A stretch of 59,608 nucleotides of DNA from D2472 sp964444385 (GTDB lineage Bacteria; Pseudomonadota; Gammaproteobacteria; Magnimaribacterales; D2472). The DNA is taken from contig CAYUHD010000002.1 in assembly GCA_964444385.1 (NCBI GenBank), positions 1 through 59,608 of the forward strand, in the 5' to 3' direction. The first letter of the stretch is position 1. Each line of letters starts with the position of its first letter. This document shows, in pieces, positions 18,589 through 27,607 of this stretch. The position numbers and the translations under genes are program-made. Below the pieces are notes generated by a model. That model had not been told where the DNA came from. It did no database searches and saw nothing but the letters and a program-made list of their open reading frames with translations.

Positions 18589-19662
18589 TTAATCTTTTAG
18601 TACTCTTTGAAGATTACTAAGATTAAATGAGTCTGTAACTATTGCATTTGATAATCGATTAAGTAGAATCAAATTTAATTTTCCAGCCTTAATTTTTTTG
18701 TCTCTAAATATAAAAGGTTTTAGATCCCCGTATTTATATTGATGAAGCGAAAGATCAAATTCATACATTTTTAATAAAGATTTAGCATCAATAAAATCCT
18801 TTTCGGAGATAAGGTTTTCCAAGTAAGAAATTTTACAAGCAATCATCATCCCTTTAGCAACTGCTTCCCCGTGAAGAATTTTTTTATATTTACCATGAGC
18901 CTCAATGGCATGTCCAAAGGTATGCCCAAAATTTAAGATTGCACGAATGCCATTTTCTTTTTCATCCTTGGTCACAATTTTAGCTTTGGTTTGGATTGAT
19001 TGAAAAATCATTTCTTCAATGATTTTATGATTTATTGATAGAATTTTTTGAGAATGCTCCTTGAGTAATGAATACAGAGACTTATTTTTAATTAAGGCAT
19101 ATTTAATAACTTCTGCCAACCCAGATTTAAATTCCCTTTTTGGAAGTGATTCCAATACCTCAGTGTCTATGATGACACCTTTTGGATTATAGAAGGCTCC
19201 AACAAGATTTTTGCCTGCTGAGATATTAATGGCAGTTTTCCCACCGACAGAAGAATCTACTTGTGCTAGAAGAGTTGTAGGGATTTGAATGAATTCAATA
19301 CCTCGTAAATATGAGCTTGCTACATAACCAGAAATATCCCCAACTACTCCACCACCAATAGCAATGATTACATCTGTCCTATCAAAATTATTTTTTGCTA
19401 AAAAATTTAAAACTCTTTGAAAGTTTTGAAAAGATTTGGCTTTTTCCCCATGCTTAATAATAAAACTGAAAACTTTAGTAGATGCTTTGCAAATGCCAAT
19501 AATTTTTTTTGTTATTTTTGGCGGGACTCCATCATCCGTAATGACAAGGGTTTTATTGTGTTGTTTAAGCAGAGGAGAAAGGTTTTTCTTTGAGATAGCT
19601 TCTTTACCAATTACTATCTTGTATTTACTTTTTTGCTGACCAGCAAATAGTTCTTTAGCCAT
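18589..19662 (-). CDS. aroB: 3-dehydroquinate synthase
   Basis: 357 residues, standard length. The NAD-binding IIAIGGGVVGDISGYVAS, the substrate-binding VGGKTAIN and KNLVGAFYNP, and the metal-binding region around GHTFGHAIEAHG are all visible. It is the second step of the shikimate pathway, forming the carbocycle from DAHP. It overlaps the end of aroK by 8 bases, so the two are translated from one mRNA. Codons are AT-rich like its neighbours. No sign of damage. Confidence 0.96.
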   Translation of the reverse strand: MAKELFAGQQKSKYKIVIGKEAISKKNLSPLLKQHNKTLVITDDGVPPKITKKIIGICKASTKVFSFIIKHGEKAKSFQNFQRVLNFLAKNNFDRTDVIIAIGGGVVGDISGYVASSYLRGIEFIQIPTTLLAQVDSSVGGKTAINISAGKNLVGAFYNPKGVIIDTEVLESLPKREFKSGLAEVIKYALIKNKSLYSLLKEHSQKILSINHKIIEEMIFQSIQTKAKIVTKDEKENGIRAILNFGHTFGHAIEAHGKYKKILHGEAVAKGMMIACKISYLENLISEKDFIDAKSLLKMYEFDLSLHQYKYGDLKPFIFRDKKIKAGKLNLILLNRLSNAIVTDSFNLSNLQRVLKD

Positions 19663-20164
19663 AATTTTTAACTAATTTAACTATTTCATTTGCAACCTCA
19701 GAGCCACTTTTATTTTCAGTATCAATTATATGATCAGCGACTTCTTCATATAGAGATTGCCTCAATTTTTGAAGGTCTGTTAGTACTTTTTTAGGATCTT
19801 TATCTTTTAATAAAGGACGATCTTTATCTCTAGCCGTTCTTTCAATTTGTGTATTAAGTGGGGTATGTAGATAGAAGACGGTTCCTCTTGATGCAAGCAA
19901 CTCTCTATTTTCTTCTTCAATCACTATGCCGCCACCTGTAGCAAGGACAATTGAATTCAATGCAACCATTTCTTTTAATGTAGAAGTTTCTCTTTTCCGA
20001 AAACCTTTTTCTCCCTCAATATCAAAAATCCAATCTATTGTTACCCCAGTACTATCTTCAATCTTTGCATCAGTATCATAAAAATCAAGAAATAGCTCGC
20101 CAGCCACAATTTTTCCAACGGTGGTTTTTCCAGACCCCATTGGGCCAACAATAAAAATATTCAT
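19655..20164 (-). CDS. aroK: Shikimate kinase
   Basis: 169 residues from the ATG at 20164, matching the usual shikimate kinase size. An in-frame upstream start would add 20 residues unlike the family. The Walker A loop GPMGSGKTT is at 7-15, the DTD motif at 30-32 binds magnesium and shikimate, and GGG at 77-79 contacts shikimate. It phosphorylates shikimate at the 3-hydroxyl. It precedes aroB and is divergent from mrcA, the arrangement found in E. coli and Pseudomonas, except that the pilus assembly genes normally between aroK and mrcA are missing. Confidence 0.95.
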   Translation of the reverse strand: MNIFIVGPMGSGKTTVGKIVAGELFLDFYDTDAKIEDSTGVTIDWIFDIEGEKGFRKRETSTLKEMVALNSIVLATGGGIVIEEENRELLASRGTVFYLHTPLNTQIERTARDKDRPLLKDKDPKKVLTDLQKLRQSLYEEVADHIIDTENKSGSEVANEIVKLVKNYG

Positions 20165-20275
20165 ACTTAGCTTTTTTAGATTGCAGATTCTATCATTTAT
20201 AGGAGTAAAATAATTCTTATTCATGTATCAAAATATTTTAAAGCTAAAAATTAAGATCATAGGTATGTAATCTGT

Positions 20276-22717
20276 ATGTTTATTAGAGCAATAAATTGGG
20301 CATTAACCGTTGCATTAATTTCTACCTTGGCATCAATATTAACTATTGCAGGCGGCTATTTTCTTATTAAACCAAGTCTTCCAGAAATTAATCTAGTTGA
20401 TGAAGGTGTATTGCAAATTCCTTTAAAAGTCTTTACTGCAGATGGAGTTCTTATAGGAGAGTTTGGCGATCAAAAAAGAACGACAATTGAGTACAAAGAG
20501 ATTCCTCAAAATCTTAAAAATGCATTTTTGGCAGCTGAAGACGATCAATTTTTTGAGCATAATGGAATAAGAATTCCTTCGCTTATAAGAGCTTTATATC
20601 AAATTGTTAGGTCAGGCGAAATTGTTAGCGGTGGCGGAACGATAACAATGCAGGTTGTAAGAGGATATTTATTATCTCGTGAGCAGAAAATTATTAGAAA
20701 AATAAAGGAAATCTATTTAGCTTTTGAGCTTGAAAGTTCGGCAAGTAAAGAAGAAATTTTTTCTTTATATCTTAATACTATCTTTTTAGGTAATCGTTCA
20801 TACGGGGCGGAAGCAGCAGCTAATAAATATTTTTCTAAATCTATTAATGATTTAACTCTAGCTGAGTCTGCTTTAATAGCTTCTTCTGCGCAGCTCCCTT
20901 CTAGAATTAATCCAATTCGGTCTCCTGACAGATCTATTGTAAGGCGCAATTGGATTTTAGGTAGGATGTATAAGCTTGGGTATATTGGCAAAGCACAGTT
21001 TTTACTTGCTAAGTCTGAGCCAATAAACTTAACACAATTAGATTCAAGCTTCTTAATAGATGGGCGGTACATTGCTGAAATAGCAAGACAAGCAATGATT
21101 GATAGGTATGGTTTATCAGTCTATAAAGATGGCTTGTCAGTATTCACAACAATTGATTCCTCTCTTCAGAAGGCAGCTCTAGAGAGCGTAGCAAAAAATT
21201 TATATACATACGATAAACGCCATGGTTGGAGAGAGCCTATAAATCTTCAAGCAGAAATTCCAGAAGTGGTGTTTTCTGAATTGAAGAGCGGAAACAAAGA
21301 TATATTGTATCAAGAATCTGACACCCTAGATGATTTGGGCATGAACCAACTATATATTTCCATAATTAGAGATTACTTTGAAGATTTACTGAATTTAGAT
21401 AAACATTCAGGCGGAATAGTTATTGATGTGAAACCCGAAAGAATTATTTATTTAAATAATTCTTTTCAATTAGAGAGTTTATTTTGGAAAGATTCATATA
21501 AATGGGCAAGACGAAGAATCAATATTAATAAGCTTGGACCAACTCCTCAAAACTTTTATGACATACTTCGTTTAGGAGATTTAATATATTTATCTGAGAT
21601 TGATGGTGAAAATTATCTTGACCAAGTTCCAGAAGCTGAAGCAGCATTTATTTCAACCGACCCTTTAAGTGGCGCAATTAAAACTTACATTGGAGGACTA
21701 AATTTCTCAAAAAGTAATTTTGATAGGGTCAAACAATCATTTCCTCAAGCAGGATCAAGCTTCAAACCATTTATTTATACCTCTGCGTTTGCAAATGGTT
21801 ATAAGGCTTCAGATAAAATAAATGATGCTCCAATTATTTTTGAGGATTCCAACTTGGAAAGCAGTTGGCGGCCAGAAAATTACAATAGAAAATTTTATGG
21901 CCCAATTAGACTTAGAGAAGCATTGGTTCAATCAGTAAACCTAGTTTCTATTAAGTTATTAAGAGAAATGGGCATACCGCTTACCAAAGATTTTTTATCT
22001 AGGTTTGGTTTCCCTTCATCTAGGCTTGCACCAGATTTATCATTAGCGCTTGGCTCTTCAAGCTTTTCCCCAGCTGAGATGGTTAGGGCATATAGTATTT
22101 TAGTCAATTCTAAAGAACCAAAAGATTTATTTTTTATAGAAAAGATAGTTGACAGAAACGGAAAAACTATTTTTCAAACTATTCAATTAGAAACAAAGAA
22201 AGCTAATAGAAAAAATATTGATGCTTTCCCTTGGTTTGACACCCATCTTTCAGACAAAATAAAACCTTTCTATCTTTTACCACCTTTAAATAAAAGCTCA
22301 GAACCAATTGATCCAAGGATAACTTTTATTACAAAGGATATTCTTCGCGAAGCTCTTTCAAGAGGAACTAACGGAAAAAAAGTAAGAGTATTAAATCGTA
22401 ATGATATTGCTGGAAAAACTGGGACTACTAATGATGCAATTAGCACATGGTTTTCTGGCTTTCATAATAATTTGGTTGCAACTGTCTGGATTGGAACAGA
22501 TGATTTTTCCTCTTTAGGAGATAATGAATTTGGCTCTAGTATCGCTTTGCCAACATGGGTTGATTTCATGAAAACAGCAATAGTTAATTTGCCTAAAGAG
22601 GATTGGAAAGCTCCAAAAGGCCTATCTTATGTTCGAGTTGATCGCAAAACAGGTAAGCCGGTTGATGAAAGCAGTACAAACTCTTATTTTGAACTTTTCT
22701 TAAATGAAGATGCTTAG
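20276..22717 (+). CDS. mrcA: Penicillin-binding protein 1A, bifunctional transglycosylase/transpeptidase
   Basis: 813 residues. One N-terminal membrane segment (about 8-32) is followed by a GT51 glycosyltransferase domain with AEDDQFFEHNGI and GGGTITMQ. An OB-like insert typical of class A PBP1a follows. The transpeptidase domain has the active serine S494 in SSFK, SVN, and KTGTT with K714. The protein polymerises and crosslinks peptidoglycan in the periplasm. The GGGTITMQ replaces the more common GGSTITQQ, a modest change. Its stop shares TTAG (22714-22717) with the convergent slmA stop. Regulation is not evident; the 111-base divergent gap to aroK must hold both promoters. Confidence 0.95.
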   Translation: MFIRAINWALTVALISTLASILTIAGGYFLIKPSLPEINLVDEGVLQIPLKVFTADGVLIGEFGDQKRTTIEYKEIPQNLKNAFLAAEDDQFFEHNGIRIPSLIRALYQIVRSGEIVSGGGTITMQVVRGYLLSREQKIIRKIKEIYLAFELESSASKEEIFSLYLNTIFLGNRSYGAEAAANKYFSKSINDLTLAESALIASSAQLPSRINPIRSPDRSIVRRNWILGRMYKLGYIGKAQFLLAKSEPINLTQLDSSFLIDGRYIAEIARQAMIDRYGLSVYKDGLSVFTTIDSSLQKAALESVAKNLYTYDKRHGWREPINLQAEIPEVVFSELKSGNKDILYQESDTLDDLGMNQLYISIIRDYFEDLLNLDKHSGGIVIDVKPERIIYLNNSFQLESLFWKDSYKWARRRININKLGPTPQNFYDILRLGDLIYLSEIDGENYLDQVPEAEAAFISTDPLSGAIKTYIGGLNFSKSNFDRVKQSFPQAGSSFKPFIYTSAFANGYKASDKINDAPIIFEDSNLESSWRPENYNRKFYGPIRLREALVQSVNLVSIKLLREMGIPLTKDFLSRFGFPSSRLAPDLSLALGSSSFSPAEMVRAYSILVNSKEPKDLFFIEKIVDRNGKTIFQTIQLETKKANRKNIDAFPWFDTHLSDKIKPFYLLPPLNKSSEPIDPRITFITKDILREALSRGTNGKKVRVLNRNDIAGKTGTTNDAISTWFSGFHNNLVATVWIGTDDFSSLGDNEFGSSIALPTWVDFMKTAIVNLPKEDWKAPKGLSYVRVDRKTGKPVDESSTNSYFELFLNEDA

Positions 22718-23286
22718 TTCTTAAATATGATACTTGAAAGAAAAGCCCAATAATTTTCAATGTAACCACTTGGCATTTCCTTAAACTTATTTCTAATAAA
22801 CCTAGAAATAATCCCCTCCATTAACGATGTGATCAGATGAGCGCTTTGACCCGCTGTAAATTGTAGCAAATCTTTTTTTGAAGATAATAATTGTTTGATT
22901 GAAAGCTCCAACCTTTCATAGAATTGGTTTACTGCATCTATTACATTTTGCTCGTTTGGTCCTAGCGCCTCACGTGATAATATGCGGGCAAAACCTTTAT
23001 TTTTTTCTAAAAATATTGCAAAAAAGAAGAATATTAGCCGTACTTTTTCGTCAGGCTCAACGTTTGATTCTTTTTTTATTTCCCCAACTTTTTGAAAGAT
23101 TGTTTGATCGCAAAATGTAAATAATTCTAAAAAAATAGATCTCTTGCTTGGAAAATGCCTATATAAAGCTGCTTCTGTAATACCGCTCTCTGAAGCCAGA
23201 ACTGCTGTAGTTACTTTAGTTGCATCTCTTTCTTCTAAAAGTTTAGCTAAACTTTGAAGAATAATTTGTTTTCTATCTTTTGGCAT
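22714..23286 (-). CDS. slmA: Nucleoid occlusion factor SlmA (TetR family)
   Basis: 190 residues. The N-terminal helix-turn-helix reads ITEAALYRHFPSK, nearly as in E. coli SlmA, and preceding ILQSLAKLLEE also matches. The C-terminal GIISRFIRNKFK lines up with the SlmA segment GMLSRFVRSEFK. SlmA binds specific sites over the chromosome and blocks FtsZ ring assembly across unsegregated DNA. It lies 4 bases from the phosphomannomutase gene on the same strand, an association known from the dut-algC-argB-slmA region in related bacteria. A generic TetR repressor is the alternative, but the C-terminal similarity favours SlmA. Confidence 0.82.
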   Translation of the reverse strand: MPKDRKQIILQSLAKLLEERDATKVTTAVLASESGITEAALYRHFPSKRSIFLELFTFCDQTIFQKVGEIKKESNVEPDEKVRLIFFFFAIFLEKNKGFARILSREALGPNEQNVIDAVNQFYERLELSIKQLLSSKKDLLQFTAGQSAHLITSLMEGIISRFIRNKFKEMPSGYIENYWAFLSSIIFKN

Positions 23287-23290
23287 GACT

Positions 23291-24664
23291 TTAGCTTAGC
23301 TCAATGTTAATTGATTCATCAATTAATTTTAGTTGATTAAGGAAGATATCTTGAATTTCATTTAATCTTGAGGGCGAATTAGCTTCGAATCTTAAAACAA
23401 GCTTTGGCGTGGTATTTGATGCCCGGAGCAACCCCCAACCATCATCAAAATTGACTCTTAGGCCATCTATAACAATTTTTTTACCTCCATCAAACTCAGC
23501 TTTTCTGACAAATTCTTCAACTATTTTAAATTTCCTTTCTTCAGGAATATTTATGTTAATTTCTGGAGTTGAAAAGGCTTTTGGCAATTCATCAAAAATA
23601 GAAGAAAGTGACATATTCGAGTTGTTTATAATCTCTAGCAGTCTAAAAGCAGAGTAATGACCGTCATCAAATCCATACCATTGATCATTAAAGAAAATAT
23701 GACCGCTCATTTCTCCTGCAAGGGGGGCATTAGTTTTTTTTAGAGTATTTTTTATATGAAAATGACCTGTTGGAGACATGACAGGAGTCCCCCCGGCTTC
23801 AGAAATAATTTCAGCAAGTAAATTTGTACACTTAACATCAAATACTATTTCCTTACCTTTATGACTCTTTAAGACTTCTTTGCTTAAAATCATCATAAGT
23901 TGATCTGGATAAATGATATCTCCTAAGTCTGTAACTACTCCAAGCCTATCTCCATCTCCATCAAAAGCTATACCAATATCTGCTGATTCACTCTTGACAG
24001 CTTTCACCAAATCCTGAAGATTTTCTAATTTACCAGGATCGGGGTGATGGTTAGGGAAATTTCCATCAATTTCACAAAATAGCTCAACTACATCATGCCC
24101 AAGCTTACGAATTAATGCAGGAGCAATTTCTCCAGCTGAGCCATTTCCACAATCAATAACAACTTTCATTTTTTTTGAGTTCTTTGCTGCTTGCGATGTA
24201 ACTTCTGCTATATATTCCTTTATGAGATCTTTTTTAAGAATCTCTTTCCCGGGTTGCTCATTATTAATTTGTTCAGGCGTGATCAAGTTAAGGATTTCAA
24301 TACCTGAGATAGGCAAGTCATTAATAACAATTTTAAAACCATTATAGTCTTTTGGATTATGACTTCCTGTGATCATTACACCTGATTTTGAAGATAATTT
24401 TTTTGCAGCAAAATATAGAAGAGGGCTTGTTACCACTCCTACATTAACAATATTTATTCCATTAAGTTGCAATTCTTCAGAAAGACTCCTCAATAAATCT
24501 TCTCCAGAAAGGCGTCCGTCTCTACCCAGAGCTATTTCATCTATTTTTTCATGATGACATTTTTTTGCTATTGCACCTGCAATAGCTTTCAGAGAAGGTT
24601 CATTTATCTGATTAGGGACTATTCCACGAATATCATATTCCCTAAAAATGGATTCATCGATCAT
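23291..24664 (-). CDS. algC: Phosphomannomutase/phosphoglucomutase
   Basis: 457 residues, the standard alpha-D-phosphohexomutase length. The phosphoserine is S101 in TGSHNPKDYNG, the magnesium loop DGDGDR is at 235-240, the sugar-specificity loop is GEMSGHIFF, and the C-terminal phosphate-binding loop is RASNTTP. It interconverts hexose 6- and 1-phosphates and so supplies GDP-mannose and UDP-glucose for surface glycans. This fits the glycosyltransferase and LPS genes a few kilobases downstream. The name algC is used by analogy with Pseudomonas; manB or cpsG are equally possible labels. Confidence 0.88.
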   Translation of the reverse strand: MIDESIFREYDIRGIVPNQINEPSLKAIAGAIAKKCHHEKIDEIALGRDGRLSGEDLLRSLSEELQLNGINIVNVGVVTSPLLYFAAKKLSSKSGVMITGSHNPKDYNGFKIVINDLPISGIEILNLITPEQINNEQPGKEILKKDLIKEYIAEVTSQAAKNSKKMKVVIDCGNGSAGEIAPALIRKLGHDVVELFCEIDGNFPNHHPDPGKLENLQDLVKAVKSESADIGIAFDGDGDRLGVVTDLGDIIYPDQLMMILSKEVLKSHKGKEIVFDVKCTNLLAEIISEAGGTPVMSPTGHFHIKNTLKKTNAPLAGEMSGHIFFNDQWYGFDDGHYSAFRLLEIINNSNMSLSSIFDELPKAFSTPEININIPEERKFKIVEEFVRKAEFDGGKKIVIDGLRVNFDDGWGLLRASNTTPKLVLRFEANSPSRLNEIQDIFLNQLKLIDESINIELS

Positions 24665-24730
24665 AACAATTTTAATTTCATTATTTGGCTTGTTTTGTCA
24701 TAATAACTGAGACTTAAAACCATACACAAC

Positions 24731-25651
24731 ATGTTTCTAAATACTGACTCAAAATTTATTTGGCTTAATGGTAGTTTTCAGCCATTTAATGAGACAAATA
24801 CTCATCTTCTATCCAATACTTTGCATTATGGAATGGGTGTTTTTGAAGGTTTGCGTGCATATGAAACTATTAATGGAGGCGCTATTTTTAGACTGCATGA
24901 TCATACAAAAAGAATGTTTGACGCTGCCTCAAAAATTAACATCACTATTCCTTATTCCATTGAAGAGTTATGTCAAGCACAAAGAGACTCAATGTCTAAG
25001 AATAACCTTAATGAAGGTTATATCAGACCAATTGTTTTTTTAGGGAATGAATCTATGGGTTTAAGATCACAAGATTCACTTTCTGTAAATGTTGCCATTG
25101 CATGCTGGGAATGGCCCTCATATATGGATCCTGAGGCAAAGAAAAATGGTATTTCAGTTATCAAATCTCCATTTCATCAATATAACAACCCCTTATATTC
25201 AAATAATAAAATTATTGGTACATATGTGAATTCAATTATGGCAGTTAATGATGCAATTTCTAAAGGAGCTGAAGAGGCAATACTAATGGATAAAAATGGT
25301 TATATTTCTGAGGGAAGCGGAGAAAATATCTTTATAGTAAAAAACTCTAAATTAATGACTCCAACAACAGATTTTTGTTTAAATGGGATCACTAGGCAAA
25401 GCGTAATATCTATTGCTGAAAATCTTAACTATGTAGTTGAAGAAAAAAATCTTACTTTTGATGACTTACTAAATGCTGATGAAGCTTTTTATTCAGGAAC
25501 TGCTGTTGAAATTATTCCAGTAACAACTGTTAACGGATCAAAAATTGGTTCAGGCTCTATTGGATTAATTACAGAGATTCTTCAAAAAAAATATTCTGAG
25601 ATAGTCTGTGGTCAAGATGAAAACTACTCAGATTGGCTCACCTCAATTTAA
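24731..25651 (+). CDS. ilvE: Branched-chain amino acid aminotransferase
   Basis: 306 residues, matching E. coli IlvE. The PLP lysine is K160 in NNKIIGTY. GYISEGSGENIF, GITRQSV and FYSGTAVEIIPV are family signatures, and the N-terminal LHYGMGVFEGLRAYE is typical. It transfers the amino group in the last step of valine, leucine and isoleucine synthesis. It is divergent from the phosphomannomutase gene. The glycosyltransferase gene starts just after its stop, so translation or transcription may be linked, although no functional connection is obvious. Confidence 0.95.
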   Translation: MFLNTDSKFIWLNGSFQPFNETNTHLLSNTLHYGMGVFEGLRAYETINGGAIFRLHDHTKRMFDAASKINITIPYSIEELCQAQRDSMSKNNLNEGYIRPIVFLGNESMGLRSQDSLSVNVAIACWEWPSYMDPEAKKNGISVIKSPFHQYNNPLYSNNKIIGTYVNSIMAVNDAISKGAEEAILMDKNGYISEGSGENIFIVKNSKLMTPTTDFCLNGITRQSVISIAENLNYVVEEKNLTFDDLLNADEAFYSGTAVEIIPVTTVNGSKIGSGSIGLITEILQKKYSEIVCGQDENYSDWLTSI

Positions 25652-25664
25652 TCTTAAATTTACA

Positions 25665-26909
25665 TTGAACCAGAAATTAAATATTGCTATATCTAGCTAT
25701 CGCAGCGCCCCATTTAGTGGAGGTCAAGGTATATTTGTTTATGAATTATCTAAAGCTTTACAGGCTTTGGGTCACAAGGTAGATATCATCTCTGGCCCTC
25801 CATATCCTAGTTTGGAACCAGAGATAAGCCTAATCAAATCTCCTGGATTGGATTTATTCAGTACGTTTGTATTTAAAGAAAGACTTTTACTTTTTAAAAA
25901 TAAAAAAAATAAATCTCTAGATGACTGGTATGAGTTTTTTTCTGCTTTTTTAGGAGGTTTTCCAGAAATAAAAACATTTGGCAACAGGATAAGAGATTTA
26001 CTTGATGAATCGTCCTATGACATAGTGATTGATAATCAATCAATTAGCTATGGAATTCTTCAGGCCCAGGAAAATATACCAGTAATTGAAATTGTTCATC
26101 ATCCAATTACAAAAGATTATGAATATGATCTTCAATTTTCTAGAGGCATAATTCAAAAACTTTCTAAGTGGCGATGGTTCTCTTTTTTAAAAATGCAAAA
26201 AAGGGTTGCATCAAAGCTACATGTTATTTCTACACCATCATTAAATTCAAAAAAAGATATTGAGAAAGACTTTAATGTTCCGAGAGAGAACATTGTTGTT
26301 ATTCCAAATGGGATCGATCATATAAAATTTTCTCCTAAAAATAGTATCAATAGAACGAAGGGGCAATTAATTACAACAGCAAGTGCTGATGTCCCTCTTA
26401 AGGGATTGGATTTCACCTTGAAAGCTATTGCCTTATTAAAAGAAGATTTTCCTCAAGTTAGGCTTATAGTAATTGGTGCCCCAAGACTGGGTGGCCATAC
26501 AGAACGCCTTATACAAAAATTAAAAATAGAGGCTAATATTGTATATAAAAGTAATTTAACAAAAGAAGAAATTGCAATCGAGTACGCTCAAAGTAATATA
26601 GCAATTGTGAGCTCGCTTTATGAGGGATTTGGTTTCCCGGTGGGCGAGGCAATGGCATGTGGAATTCCGTTAATTGCTACTAATGTTGCGTCTATCCCCG
26701 AAATTACTAACATTTTTGCTGAGCTAATTCCTGCTAGAGATTCAAAAAGTATTGAGTTAGCGATAAGGAATATTTTATCTAATCCTTCAAAATATCAGAT
26801 TAGAGCTGACGCTGGCAGAGAATATATAATAGAGAACTTTGATTGGCAAAAAATTGCAAAGTCGTATGAGAGTTTAATTTTTCAAACAATAGAAGAATTT
26901 AAATGTTAA
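25665..26909 (+). CDS. Family 4 glycosyltransferase (GT-B fold)
   Basis: 414 residues from a TTG at 25665. The frame is open upstream to a GTG at 25608 inside ilvE, but similarity begins at LNIAISSYRSAPFSGGQG, so the near-terminal TTG fits better. The acceptor-domain start SGGQGIFVYELS and the retaining GT4 motif E320-x7-E328 (in EGFGFPVGEAM) are clear; VVIPNGID at 211-218 is also typical. Such enzymes transfer a sugar from a nucleotide sugar. There is no membrane segment. It overlaps the next gene by 7 bases, and the three plus-strand genes form a tight unit. From memory, similar GT4 proteins occur beside similar methyltransferases in actinobacteria; I could not check this. Acceptor unknown. 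Confidence 0.85.
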   Translation: MNQKLNIAISSYRSAPFSGGQGIFVYELSKALQALGHKVDIISGPPYPSLEPEISLIKSPGLDLFSTFVFKERLLLFKNKKNKSLDDWYEFFSAFLGGFPEIKTFGNRIRDLLDESSYDIVIDNQSISYGILQAQENIPVIEIVHHPITKDYEYDLQFSRGIIQKLSKWRWFSFLKMQKRVASKLHVISTPSLNSKKDIEKDFNVPRENIVVIPNGIDHIKFSPKNSINRTKGQLITTASADVPLKGLDFTLKAIALLKEDFPQVRLIVIGAPRLGGHTERLIQKLKIEANIVYKSNLTKEEIAIEYAQSNIAIVSSLYEGFGFPVGEAMACGIPLIATNVASIPEITNIFAELIPARDSKSIELAIRNILSNPSKYQIRADAGREYIIENFDWQKIAKSYESLIFQTIEEFKC

Positions 26910-27607
26910 CTTTTAATTTAAAAAAAATTCATCTTCTAGCTCAGTCAAAAGTTCTAGATGTTGGGTGTGGGGAGGGGCGTCATATTTTTGGTTCCTTGAA
27001 CGCGTATAAAGATGTTTATTGTATTGGGTTAGATGAGGACATTCCTTCGCTTGATAAATGCAAAGAAGGCCTAGAGTTTTTTGAAGAGCTTGATTCTGGC
27101 ACAACAGTTTTTTTGCAGGGTTCTGTATATAAGCTACCATTTGAAGATAATAGCTTTGATCTTGTTATCTGTTCTGAGGTTTTAGAGCATCTTGAAGATT
27201 ATCTTGCTGCAATTAATGAAATTTATAGAGTCTTAAAACCTGAAGGTAAATTTTTGCTAAGTGTTCCATCATATTGGCCTGAGAAAATATGTTGGACTAT
27301 TTCAACAGAATACCAAAACATGCCTGGTGGACATGTAAGAATTTTTAAGAAGCGAACAGTTATAAATGAAATTATTAATCATGGATTTGAGTATGACCGC
27401 TCGGAGAGATTCCATGGTTTGCATAGTGCCTATTGGTGGCTTCGATGCATTTTTTGGAAGAACCAAGAGTCAAATTTTCTGGTTAAGATCTATAAAAAAT
27501 TTCTTGAATATCAGATTCTTAAAAATCCCACATGGCTAAATAATTTAGAAAAAGTTATTAATCCAATCTTTGGAAAAAGCATTGCATTTTATTTTGAAAA
27601 GAGATGA
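26903..27607 (+). CDS. Class I SAM-dependent methyltransferase
   Basis: 234 residues. Motif I, VLDVGCGEGRHIFG, lies at 17-30. An acidic residue after GLDEDIPSLDKC binds the ribose, and the post-motif LVICSEVLEHLEDY with LKPEGKFLLSVP is standard for the Methyltransf_11 group. The target is not predictable. It starts within the glycosyltransferase gene (7-base overlap) and ends in an ATGA overlap with the next gene, so translation of the three proteins is probably coupled. Its role is likely to modify the product or substrate of that glycosyltransferase. Confidence 0.85.
   Translation: MLTFNLKKIHLLAQSKVLDVGCGEGRHIFGSLNAYKDVYCIGLDEDIPSLDKCKEGLEFFEELDSGTTVFLQGSVYKLPFEDNSFDLVICSEVLEHLEDYLAAINEIYRVLKPEGKFLLSVPSYWPEKICWTISTEYQNMPGGHVRIFKKRTVINEIINHGFEYDRSERFHGLHSAYWWLRCIFWKNQESNFLVKIYKKFLEYQILKNPTWLNNLEKVINPIFGKSIAFYFEKR

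Noticed and set aside
20713..21072. 119-codon minus-strand frame inside mrcA
   Set aside because: Antisense shadow of the transglycosylase domain, with no ribosome binding site or recognisable domain.
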